The translations under genes were made by a program, and so were the position numbers. Positions 1 through 6,956 of a DNA stretch of 7,674 nt are shown here, piece by piece. Every line of letters begins with the position of its first letter. The first letter of the stretch is position 1. The stretch covers positions 1 through 7,674 of the forward strand of contig DDWF01000045.1 in the NCBI GenBank assembly GCA_002345845.1, given 5' to 3'. This stretch comes from Betaproteobacteria bacterium UBA2293 (GTDB lineage: Bacteria > Pseudomonadota > Gammaproteobacteria > Burkholderiales > Rhodocyclaceae). The notes below the pieces were generated by a model that ran no database searches, was not told where the DNA came from, and saw nothing but the letters and a program-made list of their open reading frames with translations.

Positions 1-448
1 CAAGATCACCATCAAGGCCAACTCCGGTCTGTCCGAAGCCGAAATCCAGGCCATGGTCAAGGATGCCGAACTGCACGCCGAAGACGACAAGAAGGTGCAC
101 GAACTGGCCGATGCCCGCAACCAGGCCGACGGCATGGTGCACATGGTCAAGAAGTCGCTGACCGAGTATGGCGACAAGCTCGATGCCGACGAAAAGTCGA
201 AGATCGAAGCCGCCATCAAGGATGTCGAGGACGTGCTGCGTGACGGCGACAAGGAAGTCATCACCGCCAAGACCGAAGCGCTGGCTGCCGCCGCCCAGAA
301 GCTGGGCGAAAAGATGTACGCCCAGCAGCAGACCGAAGGCGCCTCCGGTACCGCCGATGCAGGCGCCCAGGCTCAAGGCGAAAAGACGGTCGACGGCGAC
401 GTGGTCGATGCCGAGTTCACCGAGGTGAACAAGGACAAGAAAGCTTAA
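1..448 (+). CDS. dnaK: Chaperone protein DnaK (Hsp70), C-terminal part only
   Basis: This is the 3' end of dnaK; the reading frame is open from base 2 and enters from the left edge, giving 148 visible residues. DnaK is the cytoplasmic ATP-dependent Hsp70 chaperone that works with DnaJ and GrpE. The visible part begins in the last strand of the substrate-binding domain ([11 protein letters not shown]) and continues into the charged helical lid ([20 protein letters not shown], then [10 protein letters not shown]). It finishes with a Gln/Gly/Ala-rich disordered stretch and the tail [10 protein letters not shown] followed by Lys/Asp residues, the conserved acidic C-terminus of proteobacterial DnaK. 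The ATPase domain lies outside the window. dnaJ follows after 96 bases in the same direction, the usual heat-shock gene order. No frameshift is seen. Identity is close to certain; only the start is missing. Confidence 0.97.
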   Translation, partial: KITIKANSGLSEAEIQAMVKDAELHAEDDKKVHELADARNQADGMVHMVKKSLTEYGDKLDADEKSKIEAAIKDVEDVLRDGDKEVITAKTEALAAAAQKLGEKMYAQQQTEGASGTADAGAQAQGEKTVDGDVVDAEFTEVNKDKKA

Positions 449-473
449 AGCGGCCAGCAACGTGCCGTTTTAA
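445..473 (+). other. Hairpin over the dnaK stop codon
   Basis: Bases 445-454 (TTAAAGCGGC) can pair with 464-473 (GCCGTTTTAA) as a 10-bp stem with one G-U pair and a 9-base loop. The stem contains the dnaK stop codon (446-448). The right arm includes only four Ts and is not followed by a T tract, so it is not a clear terminator. It may protect the dnaK 3' end or mark a processing site; that role is inference. Confidence 0.45.
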
Positions 474-475
474 GT

Positions 476-517
476 GGCCGGATCGAAGCGGACGCCCCGG
501 CGCCGCTTGATCCGGCC
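476..517 (+). other. Strong hairpin in the dnaK-dnaJ spacer, weak terminator or attenuator candidate
   Basis: GGCCGGATCGAAGCGG (476-491) pairs with CCGCTTGATCCGGCC (503-517): 15 base pairs with a single bulged G. The loop can zip further through CGC/GCG. Only three Ts follow (518-520), so complete termination is unlikely. Partial termination, or a block to 3' exonuclease that leaves more dnaK than dnaJ message, is plausible. The stem ends 27 bases before the dnaJ start and leaves the ribosome binding site free. Confidence 0.55.
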
Positions 518-544
518 TTTGTGCAGCATCTGTCGGAAACAGCC

Positions 545-1684
545 ATGTCAAAACGCGACTTTTACGAAATCCTCGGCGTCAATCGTGACGCCTCCGAGGA
601 TGAAATCAAGAAGGCCTACCGCAAGTTGGCCATGAAACATCACCCCGACCGCAACCCGGATAACCCGGCGGCCGAGGAGAAGTTCAAGGAAGCCAAGGAA
701 GCCTACGAGATTCTCTCGGACAGCCAGAAGCGCGCCGCCTACGACCAGTACGGCCATGCCGGCATCGATCCGCAAGCCGGCATGGGTGGCGGCTTCGGCG
801 GTGGCGGTGGTGCCGGTTTCGCCGATGCCTTCGGCGGCATCTTCGACGAGATCTTCGGCGGCCGGGGTGGTGGTGGCGGCGGCGGTCGATCGAACATCTA
901 CCGTGGCGCCGACCTGCGCTACAACCTTGAGATCTCGCTCGAACAGGCCGCCCACGGCACTGAAACCAAGATCCGCATTCCGACCATGGAGGTCTGCGAG
1001 CCCTGCCACGGCTCCGGCGCCAAACCCGGCACCCAGCCGAAGACCTGCCCGACCTGCGGCGGCTCCGGCCAGGTGCGCCTGCAGCAGGGCTTCTTCTCCA
1101 TCCAGCAGACCTGCCACAAATGCCACGGCACCGGCCGCTTTATCGCCGATCCGTGCAAGTCCTGCGGTGGCGCCGGCCGCATCAAGCAGCACAAGACCCT
1201 GGCGGTGAAGATCCCGGCCGGAGTGGACGAGGGTGATCGCATACGGCTGGCCGGCGAAGGCGAGCACGGCGTCAATGGTGGCCCGCCGGGCGATCTCTAT
1301 GTGCAGATCCACCTCAAGCAGCACGCCGTGTTCACCCGTGACCATAACGACCTGCATTGCGAGATGCCGATTTCCTTCACCACGGCGGCCCTGGGCGGTG
1401 AGATCGAAATCCCGACGCTGGATGGTGCCGCCGGCATCAAGATTCCGCCGGAAACCCAGTCCGGCCGCATCTTCCGCTTGCGCGGCAAAGGCATCAAAGG
1501 CGTCCGCAGCCACACCCACGGCGACCTGATGTGCCACGTCATCGTCGAAACCCCGGTCAACCTGACCGACCGCCAGAAGGAACTGCTGCGCGAATTGGAA
1601 GAATCCAGCCGCGACAGTGGCGCCAAACACAATCCACGTGCCAAGTCCTGGATGGACAAGGTCAAGGCATTTTTTGGCGAATGA
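545..1684 (+). CDS. dnaJ: Chaperone protein DnaJ (Hsp40)
   Basis: Complete 379-residue type I DnaJ, the cytoplasmic co-chaperone that binds unfolded proteins and stimulates DnaK ATPase activity. Order of parts: J domain (about 1-70) with the HPD motif at 33-35; Gly/Phe-rich region (about 79-120) with a run of seven glycines (108-114); zinc-finger domain with four CxxCxGxG repeats at 151-158, 168-175, 190-197 and 204-211 (all eight cysteines present); then the C-terminal beta-sandwich substrate-binding and dimerisation domains. Length is normal for the family. The ATG at 545 is chosen because it gives the standard N-terminus [12 protein letters not shown] and has GGAAA (535-539) just upstream; an in-frame GTG at 521 would add eight uncharacteristic residues. 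It lies downstream of dnaK, and no separate promoter was recognised, so co-transcription with dnaK is likely. The stop codon overlaps a 13-codon mini-ORF. Confidence 0.98.
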   Translation: MSKRDFYEILGVNRDASEDEIKKAYRKLAMKHHPDRNPDNPAAEEKFKEAKEAYEILSDSQKRAAYDQYGHAGIDPQAGMGGGFGGGGGAGFADAFGGIFDEIFGGRGGGGGGGRSNIYRGADLRYNLEISLEQAAHGTETKIRIPTMEVCEPCHGSGAKPGTQPKTCPTCGGSGQVRLQQGFFSIQQTCHKCHGTGRFIADPCKSCGGAGRIKQHKTLAVKIPAGVDEGDRIRLAGEGEHGVNGGPPGDLYVQIHLKQHAVFTRDHNDLHCEMPISFTTAALGGEIEIPTLDGAAGIKIPPETQSGRIFRLRGKGIKGVRSHTHGDLMCHVIVETPVNLTDRQKELLRELEESSRDSGAKHNPRAKSWMDKVKAFFGE

Positions 1685-1722
1685 TGCTTGAGCTTGCAGT
1701 GAAGGCGTCCTTTGGGGAATAA
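1681..1722 (+). CDS. Possible 13-residue mini-ORF overlapping the dnaJ stop
   Basis: An ATG at 1681 overlaps the dnaJ stop codon as ATGA and opens a 13-codon frame, [13 protein letters not shown], ending at TAA 1720-1722. Its last seven residues (VKASFGE) nearly repeat the last seven of DnaJ (VKAFFGE), and the DNA also matches imperfectly (18 of 24 bases, 1661-1684 against 1699-1722). It may be the remnant of a duplication of the dnaJ end, with the earlier tail now in a shifted frame. Ribosomes finishing dnaJ could reinitiate here, but there is no independent evidence of expression. More likely a relic than a functional gene. Confidence 0.2.
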   Translation: MMLELAVKASFGE

Positions 1723-1770
1723 GGCATTCGCCCGCTGAGTGAACAACTCGCGCCGAATCGCCCTGAACAT

Positions 1771-1808
1771 TGGTGGAGCCATGCCCAGCATGGCTCCACC
1801 ATTTTTTT
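1771..1808 (+). terminator. Rho-independent terminator of the dnaK-dnaJ unit
   Basis: TGGTGGAGCCATGC (1771-1784) and GCATGGCTCCACCA (1788-1801) form a perfect 14-bp stem with a 3-base loop, followed at once by seven Ts (1802-1808). This is a canonical intrinsic terminator 87 bases after the dnaJ stop codon. It separates the chaperone genes from the transport gene that follows. Confidence 0.95.
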
Positions 1809-1835
1809 GTGAAGCGCCCGCATTCGAGTAGCTAC

Positions 1836-1844
1836 TGCTAGAAT
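1836..1844 (+). promoter_or_regulatory. Extended -10 promoter of the substrate-binding protein gene
   Basis: TGCTAGAAT matches the extended -10 pattern TGnTAnAAT and lies 31 bases before the start codon of the next gene, just after the terminator. No good -35 hexamer is seen at the usual distance, which extended -10 promoters can tolerate. The predicted start of transcription is near 1851, giving a short leader of about 25 bases. Confidence 0.55.
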
Positions 1845-1860
1845 TTCCCGATAGCCAAAA

Positions 1861-1868
1861 GGGGAGAG
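1861..1868 (+). promoter_or_regulatory. Strong ribosome binding site
   Basis: GGGGAGAG lies seven bases before the ATG at 1876 and is a good Shine-Dalgarno sequence. It fixes the start of the substrate-binding protein and suggests efficient translation. Confidence 0.75.
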
Positions 1869-1875
1869 ACCAATC

Positions 1876-3021
1876 ATGCGAGTCCTGAAGCAGCTGGCTG
1901 CGGCCGGCGTCATTGCCTTCGCCGCAGTGCACAGTTACGCCGAACCAGGCGTCACCGACACCAACATCACCATCGGCATGTCGGCCCCATTCACCGGGCC
2001 GAACGCCGCCTACGGCCTGGACATGCGGCAGACCATTCAGGCCTATTTCGACCAGTTGAACAAGAGCGGCGGGGTCAATGGCCGCAAGCTGGAACTGGTC
2101 GCTCTCGATGACGGTTACGAAACGGAACGGACGGTAGCCAACACCAAGACCCTGATTGGCGAGAAAAATGCTTTTGCGCTGCTCTCATATTACGGCTCCA
2201 GCCCGACCACCGAAGCCATGAACAAAGTCTTCGGCCCGGCCAAGGTACCGCTGGTCGGCACCATCTCCGGTGCCAGCACCTTGCGCGAGCCGGTCGCCAG
2301 CAATCCGAACAGCCGCTACATGTTCAATGTGCGCGCCAGCTATGCCGACGAGACGGAAGCCATCGTCAATCAGCTGATTTCCTTCGGTCTGAAGAACATC
2401 GCCGTCTTCTACCAGAACGACGGCTTTGGCCAGTCCGGCCTCGATGGCGTAACGGCAGCGCTGAAGAAGCACAATCTGGCGCCAACGGCGGTCGGCACCG
2501 TCGAGCGCAACTCGCTCGACGTCAGCAAGGCGGTAGACGTCATTGCCAAGGCCAATCCGCAAGCCGTGGTCATGGTCACCCTGTACAAGCCGACGGCGGC
2601 CTTCGTGCTGGCCATGAAGAAAGCCAGCCGGAATCCGATGTTCATGACGCTGTCACCCGTGGGTACCGAGCAACTTGCCCAGGAACTGGGTGCCGCTTCG
2701 CGCGGCATCGGCGTCTCCCAGGTCGTCCCCTATCCCTGGAACGATACCGCCCCGGTCGTCCGCGAATACCAGAAACTGGTCGCCAAACCAGGCACCTACT
2801 CCTATTACGGCATGGAAGGCTATCTGATGGCCAAGACGCTGGTCGAGGGACTGCGTCGTGCCGGCAAGGACCTGTCCCGCGAAAAACTGCAGAACGCCTT
2901 GGAAGGCATGAGTCCCGCCGACCTGGGCGGCTACCGCATCAATTACACGGCAAACGGCCGCCACGGATCACGTTTCGTCGAACTGACGGTGATCGGTTCG
3001 GGTGGCCGCGTGTTGCGCTGA
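1876..3021 (+). CDS. Periplasmic ABC transporter substrate-binding protein, branched-chain amino acid (LivJ/K) type
   Basis: A 381-residue exported binding protein of the type I periplasmic-binding fold (Peripla_BP_6 / Leu-Ile-Val-binding family). Residues 1-22 form a Sec signal peptide with basic Arg2/Lys5, a hydrophobic Ala/Val/Ile core and a cleavage site after SYA. The mature protein opens with the family's typical first strand and loop (ITIGMSAPFTGPNAAYG), followed by the NKSGGVNGRKLELVALDD segment characteristic of Liv-type receptors. Two-lobe length and composition are normal, with no frameshift. Such proteins capture leucine/isoleucine/valine, other amino acids, amides, urea or aromatic acids for an ABC importer; the ligand cannot be told from sequence. 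It stands alone: terminator and promoter upstream, convergent cysS downstream, no permease or ATPase gene beside it. It presumably serves a transporter encoded elsewhere, or acts as a sensor-type receptor. Family call is firm, substrate unknown. Confidence 0.9.
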   Translation: MRVLKQLAAAGVIAFAAVHSYAEPGVTDTNITIGMSAPFTGPNAAYGLDMRQTIQAYFDQLNKSGGVNGRKLELVALDDGYETERTVANTKTLIGEKNAFALLSYYGSSPTTEAMNKVFGPAKVPLVGTISGASTLREPVASNPNSRYMFNVRASYADETEAIVNQLISFGLKNIAVFYQNDGFGQSGLDGVTAALKKHNLAPTAVGTVERNSLDVSKAVDVIAKANPQAVVMVTLYKPTAAFVLAMKKASRNPMFMTLSPVGTEQLAQELGAASRGIGVSQVVPYPWNDTAPVVREYQKLVAKPGTYSYYGMEGYLMAKTLVEGLRRAGKDLSREKLQNALEGMSPADLGGYRINYTANGRHGSRFVELTVIGSGGRVLR

Positions 3022-3039
3022 ACGTTCCAGAGTCCCATG

Positions 3040-3064
3040 AAAAACGGCCCGCATGCGGGCCGTT
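3040..3064. terminator. Bidirectional terminator between convergent genes
   Basis: Bases 3043-3064 form a perfect 22-base palindrome, readable as a 9-bp stem (AACGGCCCG / CGGGCCGTT) with a CATG loop. On the minus strand, the cysS direction, the stem runs into five Ts (complement of the A run 3040-3044), a good intrinsic terminator 19 bases after the cysS stop. On the plus strand the T tract is poor (TTACCGTTT), so termination of the substrate-binding protein message there is probably weaker. Confidence 0.8.
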
Positions 3065-3082
3065 ACCGTTTGCAGAGGACGC

Positions 3083-4453
3083 TCAGGCCCGTCGCCAGGT
3101 GGTGCCCTGAGCACTGTCGTCGAGGACGATGCCGGCCTCCTTGAGTTCGTTACGGATACGATCGGCCTCGGCAAAGTTCTTCGCCTTCTTGGCGGCCGCG
3201 CGATCGGCAATCAATTGCTCGATGGCCGCTTCGTTCAGACCGGCGGCCTCGGCTCCGCCCTGCAGGTAAGCCATCGGTTCGCGTTCGAGCAAGCCGATGA
3301 CAGCTGCCAAGGCCTTGAGCAAACCGGCCAGCTCGCTACTGCGTTGGCGATTGACTTCCCCGGCCAGTTCGAACAGCACGGCGATCGCCCCGTGCGAGTC
3401 GAAATCCTCGTTCAGCGCGGCGGCAAAACGGGCGGCGTAATCGTTCTGCCAGTCGATGTCGACCTTGGCCGGCGGCACGTCGCGCAGGGCGAAATACAGA
3501 CTGTCGAGACTGCGCTTGGCGTCATCAAGATGGGCGTCGGAATAGTTCAGCGGGCTGCGGTAATGGGCGCGCAGGATGAAGAAGCGCACCACTTCGGCGT
3601 CATAACGCCCGAGCACCTCGCGGATGGTGAAGAAATTGCCTAGCGACTTCGACATCTTTTCGTTGTCGACGCGAACGAAACCGTTGTGCATCCAGTAATT
3701 GACGAAGGAGCAGCAATTGGCGCCTTCGGACTGGGCGATCTCGTTTTCATGGTGCGGGAACTGCAGATCCTGACCGCCGCCGTGGATGTCGAAATGCTGA
3801 CCGAGGAGTTTGGAACTCATCGCCGAACACTCGATATGCCAGCCCGGCCGCCCCTCGCCCCAAGGCGATTGCCAAGCCGGCTCGCCCGGCTTGGCGTGCT
3901 TCCACAGCACGAAATCGAGCGGATCCTGCTTGGCCGAATCAACCTCGACGCGCTCGCCGGCCCGCAGATCGTCGAGCGATTTGCCGGACAGCTTGCCGTA
4001 GCCGTGGAACTTGCGCACGGCGTAATTGACGTCGCCGTCGCTCGCCTGATAGGCCAGACCGTTCTGCTCCAGCTTGCCGATCAGGTCGAGCATCTCGGGC
4101 ACGTATTCGGTCGCCCGCGGCTCGTGATCCGGGCGCAGCACGCCGAGCGCGTCGGCATCCTCATGCATGAAAGCGATGAAACGATCGGTCAGTTGCTGGA
4201 TCGTCTCGCCATTCTCGATGGCGCGCTTGATGATCTTGTCGTCAATGTCGGTGATGTTGCGGACGTAGGTGACGTCGAAACCGGAGGTTTTCAGCCAGCG
4301 GTACACCATGTCGAAAACCACCATGACCCGAGCATGCCCGAGATGGCAGTAGTCATAGACCGTCATCCCGCAAACGTACATGCGAACCTTGTTGGCTTCG
4401 ATCGGGACGAAAAGCTGCTTTTCGCGCTTGAGAGAATTGTGAATCTTGAGCAT
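3083..4453 (-). CDS. cysS: Cysteine--tRNA ligase (cysteinyl-tRNA synthetase)
   Basis: A 456-residue class I aminoacyl-tRNA synthetase that joins cysteine to tRNA-Cys using ATP in the cytoplasm. Visible signatures: the HIGH-type motif HLGH (37-40), the zinc ligands Cys28, Cys209, His234 and Glu238 in WHIECSAM and [10 protein letters not shown], the KMSKS loop at 266-270, and the family's C-terminal ending GTTWRRA. The residue numbers of the zinc ligands coincide with those known in the E. coli enzyme (461 residues), which supports the start chosen here ([15 protein letters not shown]). An in-frame ATG four codons upstream (4463-4465) would add MHTG; neither start has a clear Shine-Dalgarno sequence. 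It is transcribed away from the TPR/YkuD/cyclophilin operon and converges on the substrate-binding protein gene. Full length, all key residues present; function is secure. Confidence 0.98.
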   Translation of the reverse strand: MLKIHNSLKREKQLFVPIEANKVRMYVCGMTVYDYCHLGHARVMVVFDMVYRWLKTSGFDVTYVRNITDIDDKIIKRAIENGETIQQLTDRFIAFMHEDADALGVLRPDHEPRATEYVPEMLDLIGKLEQNGLAYQASDGDVNYAVRKFHGYGKLSGKSLDDLRAGERVEVDSAKQDPLDFVLWKHAKPGEPAWQSPWGEGRPGWHIECSAMSSKLLGQHFDIHGGGQDLQFPHHENEIAQSEGANCCSFVNYWMHNGFVRVDNEKMSKSLGNFFTIREVLGRYDAEVVRFFILRAHYRSPLNYSDAHLDDAKRSLDSLYFALRDVPPAKVDIDWQNDYAARFAAALNEDFDSHGAIAVLFELAGEVNRQRSSELAGLLKALAAVIGLLEREPMAYLQGGAEAAGLNEAAIEQLIADRAAAKKAKNFAEADRIRNELKEAGIVLDDSAQGTTWRRA

Positions 4454-4508
4454 GCCGGTGTGCATCCGTGACCGCGCCGGGATGCGTAAACCTATGGAAT
4501 CACCGGCG
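4454..4508 (-). promoter_or_regulatory. cysS leader with alternative base pairings
   Basis: Read on the minus strand, CGCCGGTG (4508-4501) can pair either with CCGGCG (4480-4475; 6 bp) or, through GCCGGTG (4507-4501), with CACCGGC (4460-4454; 7 bp). The second pairing reaches the base directly before the cysS ATG, so the two structures exclude each other and one would occlude the ribosome site. No known riboswitch or T-box motif was recognised. Regulation is inference; such short GC pairings can occur by chance. Confidence 0.25.
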
Positions 4509-4512
4509 TTTT

Positions 4513-4521
4513 TGATAGAAT
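4513..4521 (+). promoter_or_regulatory. Extended -10 promoter of the TPR/YkuD/cyclophilin operon
   Basis: TGATAGAAT fits the extended -10 pattern TGnTAnAAT and lies 36 bases upstream of the TPR gene start. The predicted transcription start is near 4528. No clear -35 element is seen. The same pattern with one base changed (TGCTAGAAT) precedes the substrate-binding protein gene. Confidence 0.5.
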
Positions 4522-4543
4522 CGAAAGATTGTAAAACCGTGAA

Positions 4544-4552
4544 ATTATAGCA
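4544..4552 (-). promoter_or_regulatory. Extended -10 promoter of cysS
   Basis: On the minus strand this reads TGCTATAAT, a perfect TATAAT hexamer with the TGn extension. It lies about 90 bases upstream of the cysS start, and its -35 region would fall inside the first codons of the divergent TPR gene. The predicted start near 4537 gives a leader of about 84 bases. No good -35 match was seen. Confidence 0.6.
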
Positions 4553-4557
4553 TAGCG

Positions 4558-5676
4558 ATGACCATCACTTCCTTGGCACAGAACCGTTTCCAGCAGCTCA
4601 AGACGCTGCGCGCACTGACGATCGGCCTGGCCATCGGCTTTGCCGCTCCGGCCTTTGCCGACAACCTGCCGGATGTCCAGCGCCTGATCAAACAGGGGCA
4701 GTATCCACAAGCCATGGACAAGGTCGACGCCTACCTGAGCAGCCGCCCCAAGGATGCCCAGGGCCGCTTCCTGAAGGGTCTGATCTACACGGAAATGAAC
4801 AAGCCGACCGAGGCCATCGCCATTTTCACGCGCCTCTCCGAGGATTACCCGGAACTGCCCGAGCCCTATAACAACCTGGCCGTCCTCTACGCCCAGCAGC
4901 GCCAGTACGACAAGGCGCGCACGGCACTGGAAATGGCCATCCGCACCCATCCCTCCTACGCCATCGCTTATGAAAATCTCGGCGACGTCTATGCCAAGCT
5001 GGCCAGCCAGGCCTACGACAAGGCCTTGCAACTCGACAGCGCGAACGCCGCGACGCAGAACAAACTGGCCCTGATCCGCGACCTGATCACCACCTCCGGC
5101 AAAGGCAATGTCAAGCCGACAGCGACGGTTGCCACGGCCCCAGCCGCCGTTGCCGTGCCAACGCCCGTCGCCGCGGCGCCGGTGAAGCCTGCCGCTGCCC
5201 CGACCGCCAGCGTTGTCACGACAACGCCGGGCGCCGCTGCCCAGCCGGCACCTGCCCCGGCCCCAGTGCCGCCGAAGCTGGTGGAAGCCAAGCCCGCCCC
5301 CGAACCCACCCCGGCACCGACGGCCAAGGCGAATGCGGCCGGCGACGACGTACTGAAGGCGGTCAACGCCTGGGCCAATGCCTGGGAACGCAAGGACATG
5401 AAGGCCTACCTCGGCGCTTACGCTGCTGACTTCAAGACGCCGAAGGGCATGCCGCGCAAGGACTGGGAAGCCGAGCGCAGCAAGCGCATCGCCGGCAAGA
5501 GTGGCAAGATCAGCGTGCAGATCGACGAACCGCAAGTCAGCGTCAACGGCGACAGCGCCACCGTCAAGTTCCGCCAGCACTACAAGGCGCCTGGCCTGAG
5601 CAGTTCGGCCAACAAGACCATGCTTCTGGTCCGCTCGGGTAACCGGTGGCTGATCAAGGAAGAAACCGCGCGCTGA
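4558..5676 (+). CDS. Periplasmic TPR-repeat protein with C-terminal NTF2-like domain
   Basis: A 372-residue exported protein of unknown exact function. Residues 1-34 look like a Sec signal peptide with a long basic start (Arg10, Lys15, Arg18), a hydrophobic core and an APAFA cleavage site. Residues about 36-175 hold three to four tetratricopeptide repeats (for example [19 protein letters not shown]); the last repeat is shortened. A low-complexity Ala/Pro/Val-rich linker (about 183-262) follows, like those that span the periplasm. Residues about 263-372 form a compact domain ([22 protein letters not shown] ... GNRWLIKEE) resembling SnoaL/NTF2-like folds and matching the end of the next protein. 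It is first gene of an operon; its stop overlaps the start of the YkuD gene (TGATG). No clear Shine-Dalgarno sequence is seen. Probably a periplasmic scaffold or partner for the YkuD enzyme, by inference. Confidence 0.85.
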   Translation: MTITSLAQNRFQQLKTLRALTIGLAIGFAAPAFADNLPDVQRLIKQGQYPQAMDKVDAYLSSRPKDAQGRFLKGLIYTEMNKPTEAIAIFTRLSEDYPELPEPYNNLAVLYAQQRQYDKARTALEMAIRTHPSYAIAYENLGDVYAKLASQAYDKALQLDSANAATQNKLALIRDLITTSGKGNVKPTATVATAPAAVAVPTPVAAAPVKPAAAPTASVVTTTPGAAAQPAPAPAPVPPKLVEAKPAPEPTPAPTAKANAAGDDVLKAVNAWANAWERKDMKAYLGAYAADFKTPKGMPRKDWEAERSKRIAGKSGKISVQIDEPQVSVNGDSATVKFRQHYKAPGLSSSANKTMLLVRSGNRWLIKEETAR

Positions 5677-6956
5677 TGCCCAGCCGCAAATCCCTGGTCC
5701 TCGGCCTGGTCTTCTGCCTGGCCGGCGCCCCACTGGTTTACCGCCTGTTCACGCCGGCTGTTGATGACAAGCTGGCGCAATCCGCTGTTGCCACGACCGG
5801 CGACGAGCGCTCGTCATCAGCCAGCGGCTTGCCGGCGACCGTCTCGGATTCCGGGCCGGAAACACAGTTGCTGGGCATTTTCACGGCCATCGAAGCCAAC
5901 CGGCTCGGCGATGCCCTGCTGCTGACCGAAGCCCTGCTCCGCCAGCATCCCAACTACCGGCTGGCCCATCTGATCAAGGGCGACCTGCTGCTCGCCCGCG
6001 CCCGCCCGATCGATTCCTTCGGTGCTGCCATCGACGCGCCCGCCGACAAGGTGGCCGACCTGCGCGCCGAGGCCATCGTCCGCCTGAAGGCCTACCGCGA
6101 ACGACCGGAAGACAATTTCGTCCCGCGCTACCTGCTGCAGATGCAGCCCGACCAACGCTTTGCCGTTGTCGTTGACACCCAGCGTTCGCGCCTCTATCTG
6201 TACGAGAACGATGTCGCCAACGGCGGCCGGCCGCGCTTTGTCGCTGATTACTATGTAACCCAGGGCAAACTCGGTTCAGACAAGTATGTCGAGGGCGACA
6301 AAAAGACGCCGATCGGTGTCTATCACGTCACCGCCAACCTGCCCCGGCAAAAGCTGGCCGATCTCTACGGCAGCGGCGCCTTCCCGATCAATTACCCGAA
6401 CGAATGGGACCGCCAGCGCGGGCGTGGCGGCAGCGGCATCTGGCTGCACGGCACGCCTTCCAACACCTTCGCCCGCCCACCGAAAGCTTCCGATGGCTGT
6501 GTCGTGCTGACCAACCAGGATCTCGACGCCATTGCCAAGAACCTGCAGGTCGGCCTGACGCCGGTGATCATCAGCCCTTCGGTCGAATGGCTGTCACTTG
6601 ACGACTGGGCCAAGGAGCGCGATGAACTGAATGCCAGCATCGCCGCCTGGCGCCAGGACTGGGAAAGCCGCGACACCGATCGCTACCTGAAGCATTATTC
6701 GCCGCGCTTCAAGGCCGGCGGCCAGGACTTCGCCGCCTTCGCCGCGCAGAAGCGCCAGGTCAATGCCGGCAAGGAGTGGATCAAGGTCAAGACCGACAAC
6801 CTGTCGGTGTTCCGCAACCCGGGCGCGGAAGAAGTGGTGGTCGTCACCTTCGACCAGAACTACAGCAGCAACAATCTGACCAACCAGATGAAAAAACGCC
6901 AGTACTGGCAACGTGAAAACGGCAAATGGAAAATCATTTACGAAGGGAGTGCCTGA
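5676..6956 (+). CDS. L,D-transpeptidase/L,D-carboxypeptidase-type enzyme (YkuD fold) with NTF2-like C-terminal domain
   Basis: A 426-residue cell-envelope protein. The N-terminus (RK followed by about 18 hydrophobic residues) is a signal peptide or membrane anchor with no obvious cleavage site. Residues about 62-150 resemble one or two helical TPR-like repeats. The YkuD catalytic domain spans about 161-297, with His258 in WLHGTP and the nucleophile Cys275 in SDGCVVLTN. YkuD enzymes form or cut peptide bonds in peptidoglycan stem peptides. The usual motif is SHGC(I/V)R; here His is replaced by Asp and Arg by Val. Residues about 316-426 form an NTF2-like domain related to that of the preceding protein. 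This layout recalls Csd6 of Helicobacter and Pgp2 of Campylobacter, which are carboxypeptidases, so trimming rather than cross-linking is possible. The ATG at 5676 overlaps the upstream stop and has AAGGAAGA (5656-5663) ahead; a GTG at 5646 is less likely. Fold firm, reaction unsettled. Confidence 0.88.
   Translation: MPSRKSLVLGLVFCLAGAPLVYRLFTPAVDDKLAQSAVATTGDERSSSASGLPATVSDSGPETQLLGIFTAIEANRLGDALLLTEALLRQHPNYRLAHLIKGDLLLARARPIDSFGAAIDAPADKVADLRAEAIVRLKAYRERPEDNFVPRYLLQMQPDQRFAVVVDTQRSRLYLYENDVANGGRPRFVADYYVTQGKLGSDKYVEGDKKTPIGVYHVTANLPRQKLADLYGSGAFPINYPNEWDRQRGRGGSGIWLHGTPSNTFARPPKASDGCVVLTNQDLDAIAKNLQVGLTPVIISPSVEWLSLDDWAKERDELNASIAAWRQDWESRDTDRYLKHYSPRFKAGGQDFAAFAAQKRQVNAGKEWIKVKTDNLSVFRNPGAEEVVVVTFDQNYSSNNLTNQMKKRQYWQRENGKWKIIYEGSA
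6942..6949 (+). promoter_or_regulatory. Ribosome binding site of the periplasmic cyclophilin gene
   Basis: GAAGGGAG lies six bases before the ATG at 6956, inside the last codons of the YkuD gene. It decides the start against an in-frame upstream codon at 6926 and supports translation even though the two genes overlap by one base. Confidence 0.75.

Noticed and set aside
521..544. GTG start eight codons upstream of the dnaJ ATG
   Set aside because: It would add MQHLSETA, not found in DnaJ N-termini, and its upstream DNA is the arm of a strong hairpin rather than a ribosome site.
503..545. Heat-shock (sigma-32) promoter directly before dnaJ
   Set aside because: A CTTGA stretch occurs at 506-510, but no CCCCAT-like -10 element lies at the right distance.
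548..1630. 360-codon open frame on the minus strand opposite dnaJ
   Set aside because: Third-position GC bias in a conserved gene keeps the opposite strand open. The translation is low-complexity Ala/Gly/Val-rich with no recognisable domain, and dnaJ is certain.
1676..1732. Inverted repeat GGCGAATG / CATTCGCC around the end of dnaJ
   Set aside because: Eight pairs separated by about 41 bases make a weak structure, and the strong terminator just downstream explains transcript ending.
3686..4471. 261-codon plus-strand open frame opposite cysS
   Set aside because: It lies wholly within the complement of a full-length CysS with all catalytic residues; its translation matches no family I know.
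5110..5340. Repeat-like Ala/Pro-coding stretch as a possible repeat array
   Set aside because: No fixed repeat unit or regular spacing; it is ordinary low-complexity linker coding sequence, not CRISPR or a tandem repeat.
5646..5675. GTG start ten codons upstream of the YkuD gene start
   Set aside because: The extra residues would precede the basic residues and hydrophobic segment of the signal sequence, and the ATG overlap with the upstream stop is the more usual arrangement.
4492..5733. 413-codon open frame on the minus strand opposite the TPR gene
   Set aside because: Rich in Arg/Gly from the complement of Ala/Pro codons, no domain, and it covers the promoter region. A shadow of the real gene.
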